The translations under genes were made by a program, and so were the position numbers. 64,000 nucleotides of DNA from a virus: positions 1 through 64,000 of the IMG/VR virus record IMGVR_UViG_3300020405_000002; one strand, 5' to 3'. This document shows positions 1 to 6,816 of this stretch, in pieces (within the stretch, counting starts at the first letter, position 1; each line of letters starts with the position of its first letter). Below the pieces are notes generated by a model. That model worked only from the letters and a program-made list of their open reading frames with translations, was not told the DNA's origin and did not search any database.

Positions 1-1
1 G

Positions 2-70
2 TGGGAACCTAAATCTGGCGATTATATACCATTAGAAGGTGTAGATAACGTAATGCCATGGGAAAATTAA
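2..70 (+). CDS. 3' end of an unidentified gene (partial)
   Basis: An open frame enters from the left edge and stops at 68-70. The 22 visible residues (ending NVMPWEN) are too few to identify. The next gene starts inside its last 13 bases, the same overlapping style as the rest of this operon, so I take it as the 3' end of a real upstream gene. Confidence 0.55.
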   Translation, partial: WEPKSGDYIPLEGVDNVMPWEN

Positions 71-333
71 AATATGGTAAGAGCAATAAGTTACCACATT
101 ATTCACCAAGTAATGAAGAAAATGACGCATATTTATATTGCGTTAGAAATAATATAAGAATATGTACTATACCAGTAAAAAATGAAATAGGATTATGGTA
201 TATAGGTGTAAACATTGGGCCATATGTAAAAGGTGAAAAAATAAATTTATCACCACAAACATATGATAAATATAATGTTTACCAGAACTATTATAAATTT
301 TGTAAATATTATTATGATAAAAGAAAAAAATAA
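58..333 (+). CDS. hypothetical protein, 91 aa
   Basis: Small protein rich in Tyr, Asn and Lys, ending in a basic KRKK tail. No signal peptide, membrane segment or known motif is visible. It overlaps the preceding partial gene by 13 bases and the following hydroxymethylase gene by 20 bases, so it is co-transcribed with nucleotide metabolism genes. Function unknown. Confidence 0.7.
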   Translation: MGKLKYGKSNKLPHYSPSNEENDAYLYCVRNNIRICTIPVKNEIGLWYIGVNIGPYVKGEKINLSPQTYDKYNVYQNYYKFCKYYYDKRKK

Positions 334-964
334 ATTTTATAATGCAGATGAAGCGTTTGATCATTATTATAAAGTTTTACATAAGCAAGGGCATGCTTTC
401 GGTGATACAAGATGTTTATTTAATGTGGGTTTCGAAATTACCAATCCATTACAAAATAAGATACACACGAGCTATCGTTCTTGGTCTTATAAATATGCCA
501 AAAGAGAGTGGGCTTGGTATTTATCGGGAGATCCTAGCGCGGAAGAAATCGCTAAACACGCACCCATATGGTACAAAATGATGGATGCTGATGGTAATGT
601 AAGATCTAATTATGGTTGGCAATGGCAAAGAGAATATCAATTAGATAAAGTAGTAGCTATACTATCAAATGATAAAGACACAAGACAAGCTAGTATTAGT
701 ATATATGATGGTAAAGAAATATCTACATACAGAAATGATACGCCTTGTACTTATGCTATACACTTTTATATTTTTAACGAACGTTTAAACATGTCTGTTG
801 TTATGAGGTCTAATGATATATGGTATGGTTTTTGCAACGATCAGTACTGTTTTTCTAAATTACAAGAGCTTGTTGCTAACAGATTAGAAATAAAAACTGG
901 CACTTATTATCATTTTGTAAATAATTTACATGTATATTTAAATTTTATGAACAAACATGTTTAA
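314..964 (+). CDS. deoxycytidylate (dCMP) hydroxymethylase, thymidylate-synthase family
   Basis: 216 aa member of the thymidylate synthase/dCMP hydroxymethylase family, which transfers a one-carbon unit from methylenetetrahydrofolate to C5 of a pyrimidine nucleotide. Visible motifs, in order: SNYGW (98-102), the catalytic Cys145 in TPCT, MRSND (164-168), YGFCND (171-176) and LHVY (205-208). As recalled, T4 gp42 has SNYGW, MCTN, MRSNDVVFGFRND and LHVY in the same order. Asp176 sits where thymidylate synthases have the Asn that selects dUMP; Asp there is the mark of dCMP hydroxymethylases. Start 314 is preferred over 263: the extra 17 residues would be a low-complexity shadow of the upstream gene. 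Product would be 5-hydroxymethyl-dCMP for phage DNA. A dUMP-acting relative is the main alternative. Confidence 0.82.
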   Translation: MIKEKNKFYNADEAFDHYYKVLHKQGHAFGDTRCLFNVGFEITNPLQNKIHTSYRSWSYKYAKREWAWYLSGDPSAEEIAKHAPIWYKMMDADGNVRSNYGWQWQREYQLDKVVAILSNDKDTRQASISIYDGKEISTYRNDTPCTYAIHFYIFNERLNMSVVMRSNDIWYGFCNDQYCFSKLQELVANRLEIKTGTYYHFVNNLHVYLNFMNKHV

Positions 965-978
965 AAAAAAACAGTAAA

Positions 979-1725
979 ATGTATTACATTTATCATATAC
1001 CGACAATTAAAAAGATAGGATGCACTAAAAATTTAAAACTACGTGTTGAAGATCAACAAGGTTGGAAAGATAATGAATATGAAATATTATATGCGTCTAA
1101 TGATATAAACAAAGCTTCAGAAGTAGAATATAAATTACAAAAAGTATATAAATATAAAGTAGACGTTAACAGATATAAAACAGTAGTAAATATGAAATTA
1201 AACACAACAGCACAAACTACTACATTTTATTGTAGTAAAGGTAATTTAACAAAAGAGTTATTGTTAGGTAGAAAAATAGATCTTAATGATGACGTCATAA
1301 ACATAGATTCAGATGAAAAAGCTAACTGGATTATTAAAAACTCAAAAGAGTCTATGTTTAATAAAGAAAGAAGCTTCGTGTATAACAAAGCTATGCAAGA
1401 AGCTTTTAGTAGAAAAGATGTTGACATTTTTTCTATGTTTGACTCTATTAGAGAGTGGGCTAGACAAAGAGGCATTTATGATAAAGGAGATGCAAAAACA
1501 CAACTAATAAAATTATATGAAGAAACTGGAGAACTCGCAAAAGCAGTACTTGAAAATAACAAAGAAGATATTGTTGATGCTATTGGTGATAGTGTTATTG
1601 TACTTACTAATCTCGCCAATATGGTTGATGTCGATATTGAGACTTGTATTAGCTCTGCTTATAATGAAATATCTAATAGAACTGGTAAGATGAAAAATGG
1701 AACTTTTATCAAGGATAAACTTTAA
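979..1725 (+). CDS. fusion: GIY-YIG-like N-terminus plus MazG-like NTP pyrophosphohydrolase
   Basis: 248 aa with two apparent domains. Residues 1-90 begin YYIYHIP, followed by KIGCTKN and Arg22, the pattern of short GIY-YIG nuclease-like domains. Residues ~150-248 carry the all-alpha MazG signature: EETGEL (181-186), then a helix with Asp197, Asp200 and Asp204 (DIVDAIGD), i.e. the paired acidic motifs that bind Mg and nucleotide triphosphate. MazG-type enzymes hydrolyse (d)NTPs to (d)NMPs plus pyrophosphate; T4 dCTPase gp56 belongs to this superfamily. It lies directly after the dCMP hydroxymethylase, so destroying dCTP and supplying dCMP is an attractive but unproven role. The middle (90-150) shows nothing recognisable. 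Confidence 0.75.
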   Translation: MYYIYHIPTIKKIGCTKNLKLRVEDQQGWKDNEYEILYASNDINKASEVEYKLQKVYKYKVDVNRYKTVVNMKLNTTAQTTTFYCSKGNLTKELLLGRKIDLNDDVINIDSDEKANWIIKNSKESMFNKERSFVYNKAMQEAFSRKDVDIFSMFDSIREWARQRGIYDKGDAKTQLIKLYEETGELAKAVLENNKEDIVDAIGDSVIVLTNLANMVDVDIETCISSAYNEISNRTGKMKNGTFIKDKL

Positions 1726-1742
1726 TTTTAAAACAACAAACA

Positions 1743-2189
1743 ATGAGAAACTTAATTTTATTTTTATTGCCTTTTATAGGCTTTTCACAGGATTATAACG
1801 ATTCTGTAACCTTTTTAAACACGGTAAGAACTTATTTTGATTTACCAGCATTAACTTTAAATAATGATTTATCAATCAAAGCACAAATAAAAGCTGAAGA
1901 ATCAGCAAAGATTGATGAATTTATACATTTTTATGTTGATGATCATGGTGAGATGGTATATCGAATACCGCAAGATATGGTAGAAAAAGGTAGAGATTAT
2001 GTACTAGATGCTAACATAGGTTGGACACTTAAAGAAGCTCATATTAAAAATCAATTGTTCTGCAAAGAGTGTAAGGAAGTTGGTTTTGGCTATGCTGAGA
2101 GTGATAATTGGTACTATGTTGTAGCTATATATGATTACTTATATGATTATAGACATTTTAAAGAAACAAATAATGAAACTACAAACTAA
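1743..2189 (+). CDS. secreted CAP/SCP-domain-like protein
   Basis: 148 aa. Residues 1-16 form a signal peptide (Met-Arg, a hydrophobic run of Leu/Ile/Phe, then FSQ before Asp), typical of Bacteroidetes. The mature start (FLNTVRTYFDLPALTLNNDLSIKAQ) matches the opening of CAP (SCP/PR-1) domains: a helix, the Leu-Pro-x-Leu turn, then a second helix. A late YYVVAIY strand fits the CAP C-terminus. The canonical His pair is not obvious. The product should be exported to periplasm or envelope, odd among DNA-metabolism genes; a role in envelope modification or superinfection exclusion would be a guess. Confidence 0.6.
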   Translation: MRNLILFLLPFIGFSQDYNDSVTFLNTVRTYFDLPALTLNNDLSIKAQIKAEESAKIDEFIHFYVDDHGEMVYRIPQDMVEKGRDYVLDANIGWTLKEAHIKNQLFCKECKEVGFGYAESDNWYYVVAIYDYLYDYRHFKETNNETTN

Positions 2190-2424
2190 AGACAAAATTG
2201 TACATAGCGTAATAAGAGAGTTTGATAAAAGATCAGCTGTGGGTTACGCTAAGTATGGTCAATCAATGCACGACGAACAAACATCAGGTAAAAAAGATTT
2301 AAAAAAATATCTACAAGACGTTAAAGAAGAGCTAATGGATGCAATACTATATATCCAAGCTGCTCAAAATTCGTTACGTGACGAGATTGAAGAGTGTTAT
2401 ATAAATGATCAAAAGGAAGAGTAA
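2173..2424 (+). CDS. MazG-like small protein (putative nucleotide pyrophosphohydrolase)
   Basis: 83 aa from the ATG at 2173, which overlaps the end of the CAP gene by 17 bases; the longer frame from 2131 adds only 14 shadow residues. All-helical, with REFDKRSAVGYAKYG then EELMDAILYIQ, a pattern shared with short phage MazG-like/all-alpha pyrophosphohydrolases (the EExxD helix would hold the metal). A second such protein in the operon strengthens the nucleotide-pool reading. Substrate cannot be told from sequence. Confidence 0.55.
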   Translation: MKLQTKDKIVHSVIREFDKRSAVGYAKYGQSMHDEQTSGKKDLKKYLQDVKEELMDAILYIQAAQNSLRDEIEECYINDQKEE

Positions 2425-2908
2425 ACGCGGTCCAGTTGTATCAAAAAAAATAACATATCGCGGAATTAATTTTGCGTCTGGATTAGAAAAATATATGTAT
2501 GTTGCTTTAAATAAAGCAAAAATAAAAGCTAAATACGAAGGTGAAACATTTGTGTTAGTTAATGGTTTTTATTTTGATAATGAAGTATATGAAAGACAAA
2601 CGAACAGCAAAGGTGAGTTTAAAAATAGAGGTTGTAAACGTATATTGCCTATAAAGTACACACCAGATTTTATAGGCGATAACTTTATAATTGAATGTAA
2701 AGGAAGACCTAATGAGTCTTTTCCGATTAGGTGGAAGTTATTTAAAAAACTTGTTACAGAACAATTTCCTGGTTACAAGTTATTTAAACCACAAAATCAA
2801 AAAGAGTGTGATGAAGTTGTTCAAATAATAAAATATGGCAAAATTAATAATAGGGAATTATCGAGTAAAAAACAAAGTAAAAAGACCAGGCGTACACGCA
2901 AAAAGTAA
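2405..2908 (+). CDS. T7 endonuclease I-like Holliday-junction resolvase (PD-(D/E)XK)
   Basis: 167 aa. Active-site set of the endonuclease I family: Glu28 in SGLEKY, Asp88 in YTPDF, and Glu97-x-Lys99 in IIECKG, matching T7 gp3 (SGLE, YTPDF, ETKG). These enzymes resolve branched DNA before packaging and also degrade host DNA. The insert between the first Glu and YTPDF is longer than in T7, and the C-terminus is a Lys/Arg-rich tail. It overlaps the previous gene by 20 bases. Confidence 0.85.
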   Translation: MIKRKSKRGPVVSKKITYRGINFASGLEKYMYVALNKAKIKAKYEGETFVLVNGFYFDNEVYERQTNSKGEFKNRGCKRILPIKYTPDFIGDNFIIECKGRPNESFPIRWKLFKKLVTEQFPGYKLFKPQNQKECDEVVQIIKYGKINNRELSSKKQSKKTRRTRKK

Positions 2909-2969
2909 AACGTCAAAACTAAAAAATAGTAAAAATTATGTTAAACCTTATAACAAACAAGGAAGATGA
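2835..2969 (+). CDS. small basic protein, 44 aa
   Basis: A short frame begins inside the 3' end of the resolvase gene and ends in the ATGA shared with the next gene. The product is strongly basic (RPGVHAKSKTSKLKNSKNY, ending KQGR). The RPGVHxKxKxSxxKxSKNY pattern looks conserved rather than random. No function is known to me; nucleic-acid or virion binding is possible. Confidence 0.6.
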   Translation: MAKLIIGNYRVKNKVKRPGVHAKSKTSKLKNSKNYVKPYNKQGR

Positions 2970-3103
2970 CTGGTTGGGAATTATCATGTGGTTTATATCC
3001 AGGTGTGTTATTTGGTATAAGAAGTTATATAGAAGCAAAATTTACAGAACATGTACTATATTTGCCTTTTGTAGAAGTATGTTTAACTGTACATTACGAT
3101 TAA
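2966..3103 (+). CDS. small hypothetical protein, 45 aa
   Basis: Starts on the ATGA overlap with the upstream gene and stops two bases before nrdB, which argues for translation. The product is hydrophobic and aromatic-rich (WELSCGLYPGVLFGIR, then LYLPFVEVCLTV), but neither stretch is long enough to call a membrane helix. Function unknown. Confidence 0.6.
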   Translation: MTGWELSCGLYPGVLFGIRSYIEAKFTEHVLYLPFVEVCLTVHYD

Positions 3104-3104
3104 T

Positions 3105-4073
3105 ATGAGTTTATTTAAAGAAAGAATACCTTACAAACCTTTTGAATATCCTGAATATTATACAGAAGGTTGGTTAAAACAAGCACAAGCATTTTGGTTA
3201 CACACTGAAATACCTATGTCAGGTGACGTGAAAGACTGGAATGAAAAACTTACAAGTTCAGAAAAAAATCTTGTAGGTAATATATTATTAGGTTTTGCGC
3301 AAACAGAATGTGCTGTATCAGATTATTGGACACAAAATGTAGTATCATGGTTTCCTAAACATGAAATACAACAAATGGCAATGATGTTTGGATCACAAGA
3401 GACAATACATGCAGTAGCATATTCTTATTTAAATGAAACATTAGGCCTAGAAAATTTTGAAGCTTTTTTACATGAACCTGCAACTGCAGAACGTTTTGAT
3501 AATTTAGTAAGTTACAAAGGCAATGATCCTAAAGGTATAGGTAGATCATTAGCTATATTTAGTGCTTTTGCAGAAGGTGTATCTTTATATTCTGCTTTTG
3601 CTGTGCTATACAGCTTTCAACTCCGTAATTTATTAAAAGGTATAGGTCAACAAATGAAATGGTCAGTAAGAGATGAATCGTTACATAGTAAAATGGGTTG
3701 TCAATTATTTAGGCATATGTGTCAAGAAATACCTGAATTAAAAAATGATTGTTATGATGATGTTATTAAAGCAGCAGAAACAATGCTTAAAGCAGAAGAA
3801 AATTATATCGATAAAATGTTTGAACAAGGAGATATTGAAAACCTTAAATCTAACGACCTCAAACAATTTATTAGAAAAAGGCTTAATGAAAAAATCGTTG
3901 AACTCGGTTACAGCAACGAACGGAAGTACTTTGATTATGATGAAAAATCAGCCGCAAACCTCGACTGGTTTTATCACCTCACAGGAGGCCATACTCATAC
4001 TGACTTTTTCGCTATTAGGCCTACTGATTATTCAAAACCTAATGAAGGTGAGGATTTTGAAGATATGTGGTAA
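3105..4073 (+). CDS. nrdB: ribonucleotide reductase class I, beta (radical) subunit
   Basis: 322 aa, a normal length for NrdB. All six diiron ligands are visible: Glu68, Glu99, His102, Glu157, Glu191 and His194. The radical Tyr is at 106, four residues after the first His, so this is a Tyr-radical (Ia/Ib-like) enzyme. It partners NrdA, encoded 211 bases downstream, to reduce ribonucleotides to deoxyribonucleotides in the cytoplasm. The C-terminus (EDFEDMW) is the acidic tail that docks on NrdA. Two bases separate it from the preceding small gene. Confidence 0.95.
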   Translation: MSLFKERIPYKPFEYPEYYTEGWLKQAQAFWLHTEIPMSGDVKDWNEKLTSSEKNLVGNILLGFAQTECAVSDYWTQNVVSWFPKHEIQQMAMMFGSQETIHAVAYSYLNETLGLENFEAFLHEPATAERFDNLVSYKGNDPKGIGRSLAIFSAFAEGVSLYSAFAVLYSFQLRNLLKGIGQQMKWSVRDESLHSKMGCQLFRHMCQEIPELKNDCYDDVIKAAETMLKAEENYIDKMFEQGDIENLKSNDLKQFIRKRLNEKIVELGYSNERKYFDYDEKSAANLDWFYHLTGGHTHTDFFAIRPTDYSKPNEGEDFEDMW

Positions 4074-4087
4074 ATTAATTTAATTAT

Positions 4088-4312
4088 ATGAAAGAAAGTA
4101 AATTAGTAGAAATGTGGAATCGCATTGAAATTTTAGGAAAAAATCAACAACAAATAATAAACGAAATAAACAATTTAAGAGATTTAGCTGTTGGCACCAT
4201 GGGTTTAGTTAAAAAATTTCCTGATTACAATGATGCGATAGCAAAATTAACTGAAGATATTAAACAACAAAAAGACAAAAAAGATGTGGAACAACGAGTG
4301 GATAAAGGGTAA
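4088..4312 (+). CDS. hypothetical coiled-coil protein between nrdB and nrdA, 74 aa
   Basis: Mostly helical, with heptad-like spacing (MWNRIEILGKNQQQIINEIN) and a charged C-terminus. It overlaps nrdA by 29 bases. No known family recognised. The position between the two reductase subunits hints at a shared role, but nothing in the sequence shows it. Confidence 0.65.
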   Translation: MKESKLVEMWNRIEILGKNQQQIINEINNLRDLAVGTMGLVKKFPDYNDAIAKLTEDIKQQKDKKDVEQRVDKG

Positions 4313-6026
4313 AGACTATCCTGCTTGGGGTGATACAGATGTCTATAAAAAAACCATATCAGGTGGTTATTTATATAATGGTGAAACACCAAGAGAGGCT
4401 TACATGCGCGTTGCAAAAACCGTAGCAAGACGTTTATATAAACCAGAATTAGCAGATAAATTTTTTCAATATATATGGGATGGTTGGCTTTGTTTAGCTT
4501 CACCTGTGTTATCTAATACGGGTACAGACAGAGGTTTACCTATATCTTGTTTTGGTATTGACGTTGCTGATAGTATACAGGATATTGGTAATAAAAATTT
4601 AGAAATGATGTTACTTGCAAAACACGGTGGGGGTGTAGGTATCGGAGTAAATATGATACGTCCTGCCGGATCTAAAATAACAGGTAATGGAACTTCAGAT
4701 GGCGTTGTCCCTTTTTGCAAAATATACGACTCAACTATACTCGCGACAAACCAAGGTGCCGTTAGAAGAGGAGCTGCAAGCGTTAATATCAATATTGAAC
4801 ACAGTGACTTCCTCGAGTGGTTGGAAATTAGAGAACCTAAAGGAGATGTCAATAGACAATCTCTTAACCTGCATCAGTGTGCTGTTGTTGGCGATAAATT
4901 TATGCGAAAACTTGAAGCGGGAGATAAAGAAGCTAGGAAAAAATGGGGCAAACTTGTCCAAAAACGCAAAGCAACTGGCGAACCATATATCTTATTTAAA
5001 GGGAATACAAACAAAAATAATCCAGAAGCATATAAGAAAAATAGTCTAAAAGTACATATGACTAATATATGTAGCGAAATAGTTTTACATACAGATGAAT
5101 CACATAGTTTTGTATGTTGTTTATCTTCTGTAAACTTAGCTAGATATGATGAATGGAAAAATACAAATTTAATATACGATAGTATATGGTTTTTAGATGG
5201 TGTATTAGAAGAGTTTATACAAAAAGCTAAAAACATGAAAGGCTTTGAGAACTCTGTGAGATCTGCTGAAAAAGGTAGAGCACTCGGGTTAGGAGTGTTA
5301 GGTTGGCATACCTTGTTACAAAATAAAGGTATTGCATTTGAAGGCTTATTAGCACAATTTAAAACACGTGAAATATTTTCAAAAATTAAAATCGAAACAG
5401 AAAGAGCTAGTAGATCGTTGGCCGAAGTTTATGGCGAACCTTTATGGTGTGTTGGAACTGGGATGCGCAATACTCATCTCCGTGCTATTGCACCTACTGT
5501 CTCAAACAGTAAACTAGCAGGAAATGTATCTCCAGGTATAGAACCTTGGGCTGCAAATGTATTTACAGAACAATCTGCAAAAGGAACTTTTATAAGAAAA
5601 AACAAAGAACTTAAAAAAGTATTTCGTAGATTAGCTATTGACAACAAAGAAACATGGGATAAAGTTTTAAAAGACGGAGGTTCAGTACAAGATATAAAAC
5701 AGCTAGATGGTTGGTATTATGATGATAATGGTAAGCTGAATAATGAAGAAGGAGAACCTGTAAAAAATGTATTTAAAACTTTTAAGGAGATAAATCAACT
5801 AGAATTAGTAAACCAAGCTGGTATACGACAAGACTACGTTGATCAAAGTGTTAGTTTGAATTTGGCTTTTCCGTCACAAGCGGAACCTAAGTGGATAAAT
5901 AAAGTTCACTTAGAAGCATGGAAGAAGGGTATTAAAACCCTATATTACATGAGGACTGAATCAGTTCTCAGAGGTGACATAGCTGCAAAAGCTATGAATC
6001 CAGATTGTTTGTCCTGTGATGGATAA
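4284..6026 (+). CDS. nrdA: ribonucleotide reductase class I, alpha (catalytic) subunit, without ATP-cone
   Basis: 580 aa. Catalytic elements: Cys89 (SCF), the NxCxE site Asn261-Cys263-Glu265, a second redox Cys at 278/279, the radical-transfer Tyr pair in LYYMRTES, and the mobile C-terminal CxxC at 575-578 for thioredoxin-type reduction. E. coli NrdA is ~760 aa; the missing part is mainly the N-terminal ATP-cone that senses dATP, so this enzyme should escape overall dATP feedback inhibition, as is common in phages. Converging late genes lie beyond the terminator at 6052. Confidence 0.95.
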   Translation: MWNNEWIKGKDYPAWGDTDVYKKTISGGYLYNGETPREAYMRVAKTVARRLYKPELADKFFQYIWDGWLCLASPVLSNTGTDRGLPISCFGIDVADSIQDIGNKNLEMMLLAKHGGGVGIGVNMIRPAGSKITGNGTSDGVVPFCKIYDSTILATNQGAVRRGAASVNINIEHSDFLEWLEIREPKGDVNRQSLNLHQCAVVGDKFMRKLEAGDKEARKKWGKLVQKRKATGEPYILFKGNTNKNNPEAYKKNSLKVHMTNICSEIVLHTDESHSFVCCLSSVNLARYDEWKNTNLIYDSIWFLDGVLEEFIQKAKNMKGFENSVRSAEKGRALGLGVLGWHTLLQNKGIAFEGLLAQFKTREIFSKIKIETERASRSLAEVYGEPLWCVGTGMRNTHLRAIAPTVSNSKLAGNVSPGIEPWAANVFTEQSAKGTFIRKNKELKKVFRRLAIDNKETWDKVLKDGGSVQDIKQLDGWYYDDNGKLNNEEGEPVKNVFKTFKEINQLELVNQAGIRQDYVDQSVSLNLAFPSQAEPKWINKVHLEAWKKGIKTLYYMRTESVLRGDIAAKAMNPDCLSCDG

Positions 6027-6051
6027 ATAGTTGAGTTGTTTGTTTGTTGTT

Positions 6052-6077
6052 AAAAAGAGGACTTTTGTCCTCTTTTT
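6052..6077. terminator. bidirectional Rho-independent terminator
   Basis: Perfect 11-bp hairpin (AAAAAGAGGAC, TTTT loop, GTCCTCTTTTT) with U-runs on both strands. It sits between the convergent ends of nrdA (plus) and the late block (minus) and should stop both transcripts. Confidence 0.92.
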
Positions 6078-6079
6078 TT

Positions 6080-6499
6080 CTACTCTATATCTTTAAGTTT
6101 TTTCTTTGCAAGATCTCTATCATCGTAATCTAATGCAGCTTTAAGTATAATTTTATCCATAACACTATCTTGATTGTCTAACATGGTTTTTTGTAAATCT
6201 ATAACCATAGCTTCAAGTCTATCTTTTGCAGCTACTAAAAGATCTATTTGATTATTTTTTTTATCGATCTCTGCTTTTAAAGCGTTTACATCATCTGGTT
6301 TTGTTCCAGTTATAGAACTAATAATTACAGGTATACTTGCGGCTATTGTGCCTATTAACATCATTACAACTTCTTTATTTGAGTCTAATACTGGAAATTG
6401 TAATAAAGTTACTATAATACCTATAACAAATAGAAATATAAATAAGCTACCAACATATGATCTTATTTCTTTTGCTACGCCATTTTTAGGAAGTGCCAT
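6080..6499 (-). CDS. membrane protein with two TM helices and coiled-coil tail (holin-like)
   Basis: 139 aa. Two hydrophobic helices, about 17-37 and 44-64, are joined by a short turn (FPVLDSNKE). A charged helical C-terminal half (65-139, KAEIDKKNNQIDLLVAAKDRL) is likely a coiled coil. The topology fits a class II holin or other lysis membrane protein. It is the last gene of the late block, directly before the terminator. A second holin candidate exists at 45844, so one of the two may do another job. Confidence 0.6.
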   Translation of the reverse strand: MALPKNGVAKEIRSYVGSLFIFLFVIGIIVTLLQFPVLDSNKEVVMMLIGTIAASIPVIISSITGTKPDDVNALKAEIDKKNNQIDLLVAAKDRLEAMVIDLQKTMLDNQDSVMDKIILKAALDYDDRDLAKKKLKDIE

Positions 6500-6644
6500 C
6501 GTTTTTATTTTTTTCTTTTATTCGTTTATATATACCCATAGAAGTATAAACTATAGTTAATATTAAAACTATAGTTTGGAGAATAGGATTTATAGGACTC
6601 ATGCTTGTCACAAGAGCAAATGCGCTTAGTGCATATATTCTCAT
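6486..6644 (-). CDS. small membrane protein, 52 aa
   Basis: Starts at ATG 6644 (an in-frame GTG lies 9 bases further upstream). A hydrophobic helix spans about 20-40 (ILQTIVLILTIVYTSMGIY), followed by a basic KRIKEKNKN tail. It overlaps the holin-like gene downstream by 14 bases, suggesting a paired lysis or membrane function. Confidence 0.6.
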   Translation of the reverse strand: MRIYALSAFALVTSMSPINPILQTIVLILTIVYTSMGIYKRIKEKNKNDGTS

Positions 6645-6664
6645 ATCTTCCACTTTATTGTTGT

Positions 6665-6805
6665 TTATTTATTATACTTTGATTTCATAGTAATAGGTAC
6701 ACAGTTAGGTACTTTTCTACCACCTTTCATTTTCATACCGATAGCTTCATATCCTTTCCAACATGCGCCTTTTAAACCTTTACCTTTTTTCTTATATAGT
6801 GCCAT
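6665..6805 (-). CDS. small basic Cys-containing protein, 46 aa
   Basis: Compact frame with GACWKGYEAIGMKMKGGRKV then PNCVP. The motif CWKGYxxxGMKxKGGxxVPNC looks conserved in marine phage late regions by my recollection. Eleven bases separate it from the 2019-residue gene. Probably a minor virion protein; role unknown. Confidence 0.65.
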   Translation of the reverse strand: MALYKKKGKGLKGACWKGYEAIGMKMKGGRKVPNCVPITMKSKYNK

Positions 6806-6816
6806 AATTAATTAAT

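Noticed and set aside
263-313. Longer N-terminus for the dCMP hydroxymethylase
   Set aside because: Adds 17 residues read from the out-of-frame end of the upstream gene; family members start near the 314 ATG.
314-964. Ordinary thymidylate synthase
   Set aside because: Family is right, but the Asp176 and MRSND..GFCND motif match dCMP hydroxymethylase better; kept as the alternative in the feature entry.
4466-4852. 128-aa minus-strand frame inside nrdA
   Set aside because: Lies wholly within a conserved enzyme gene on the other strand; no gene-like features.
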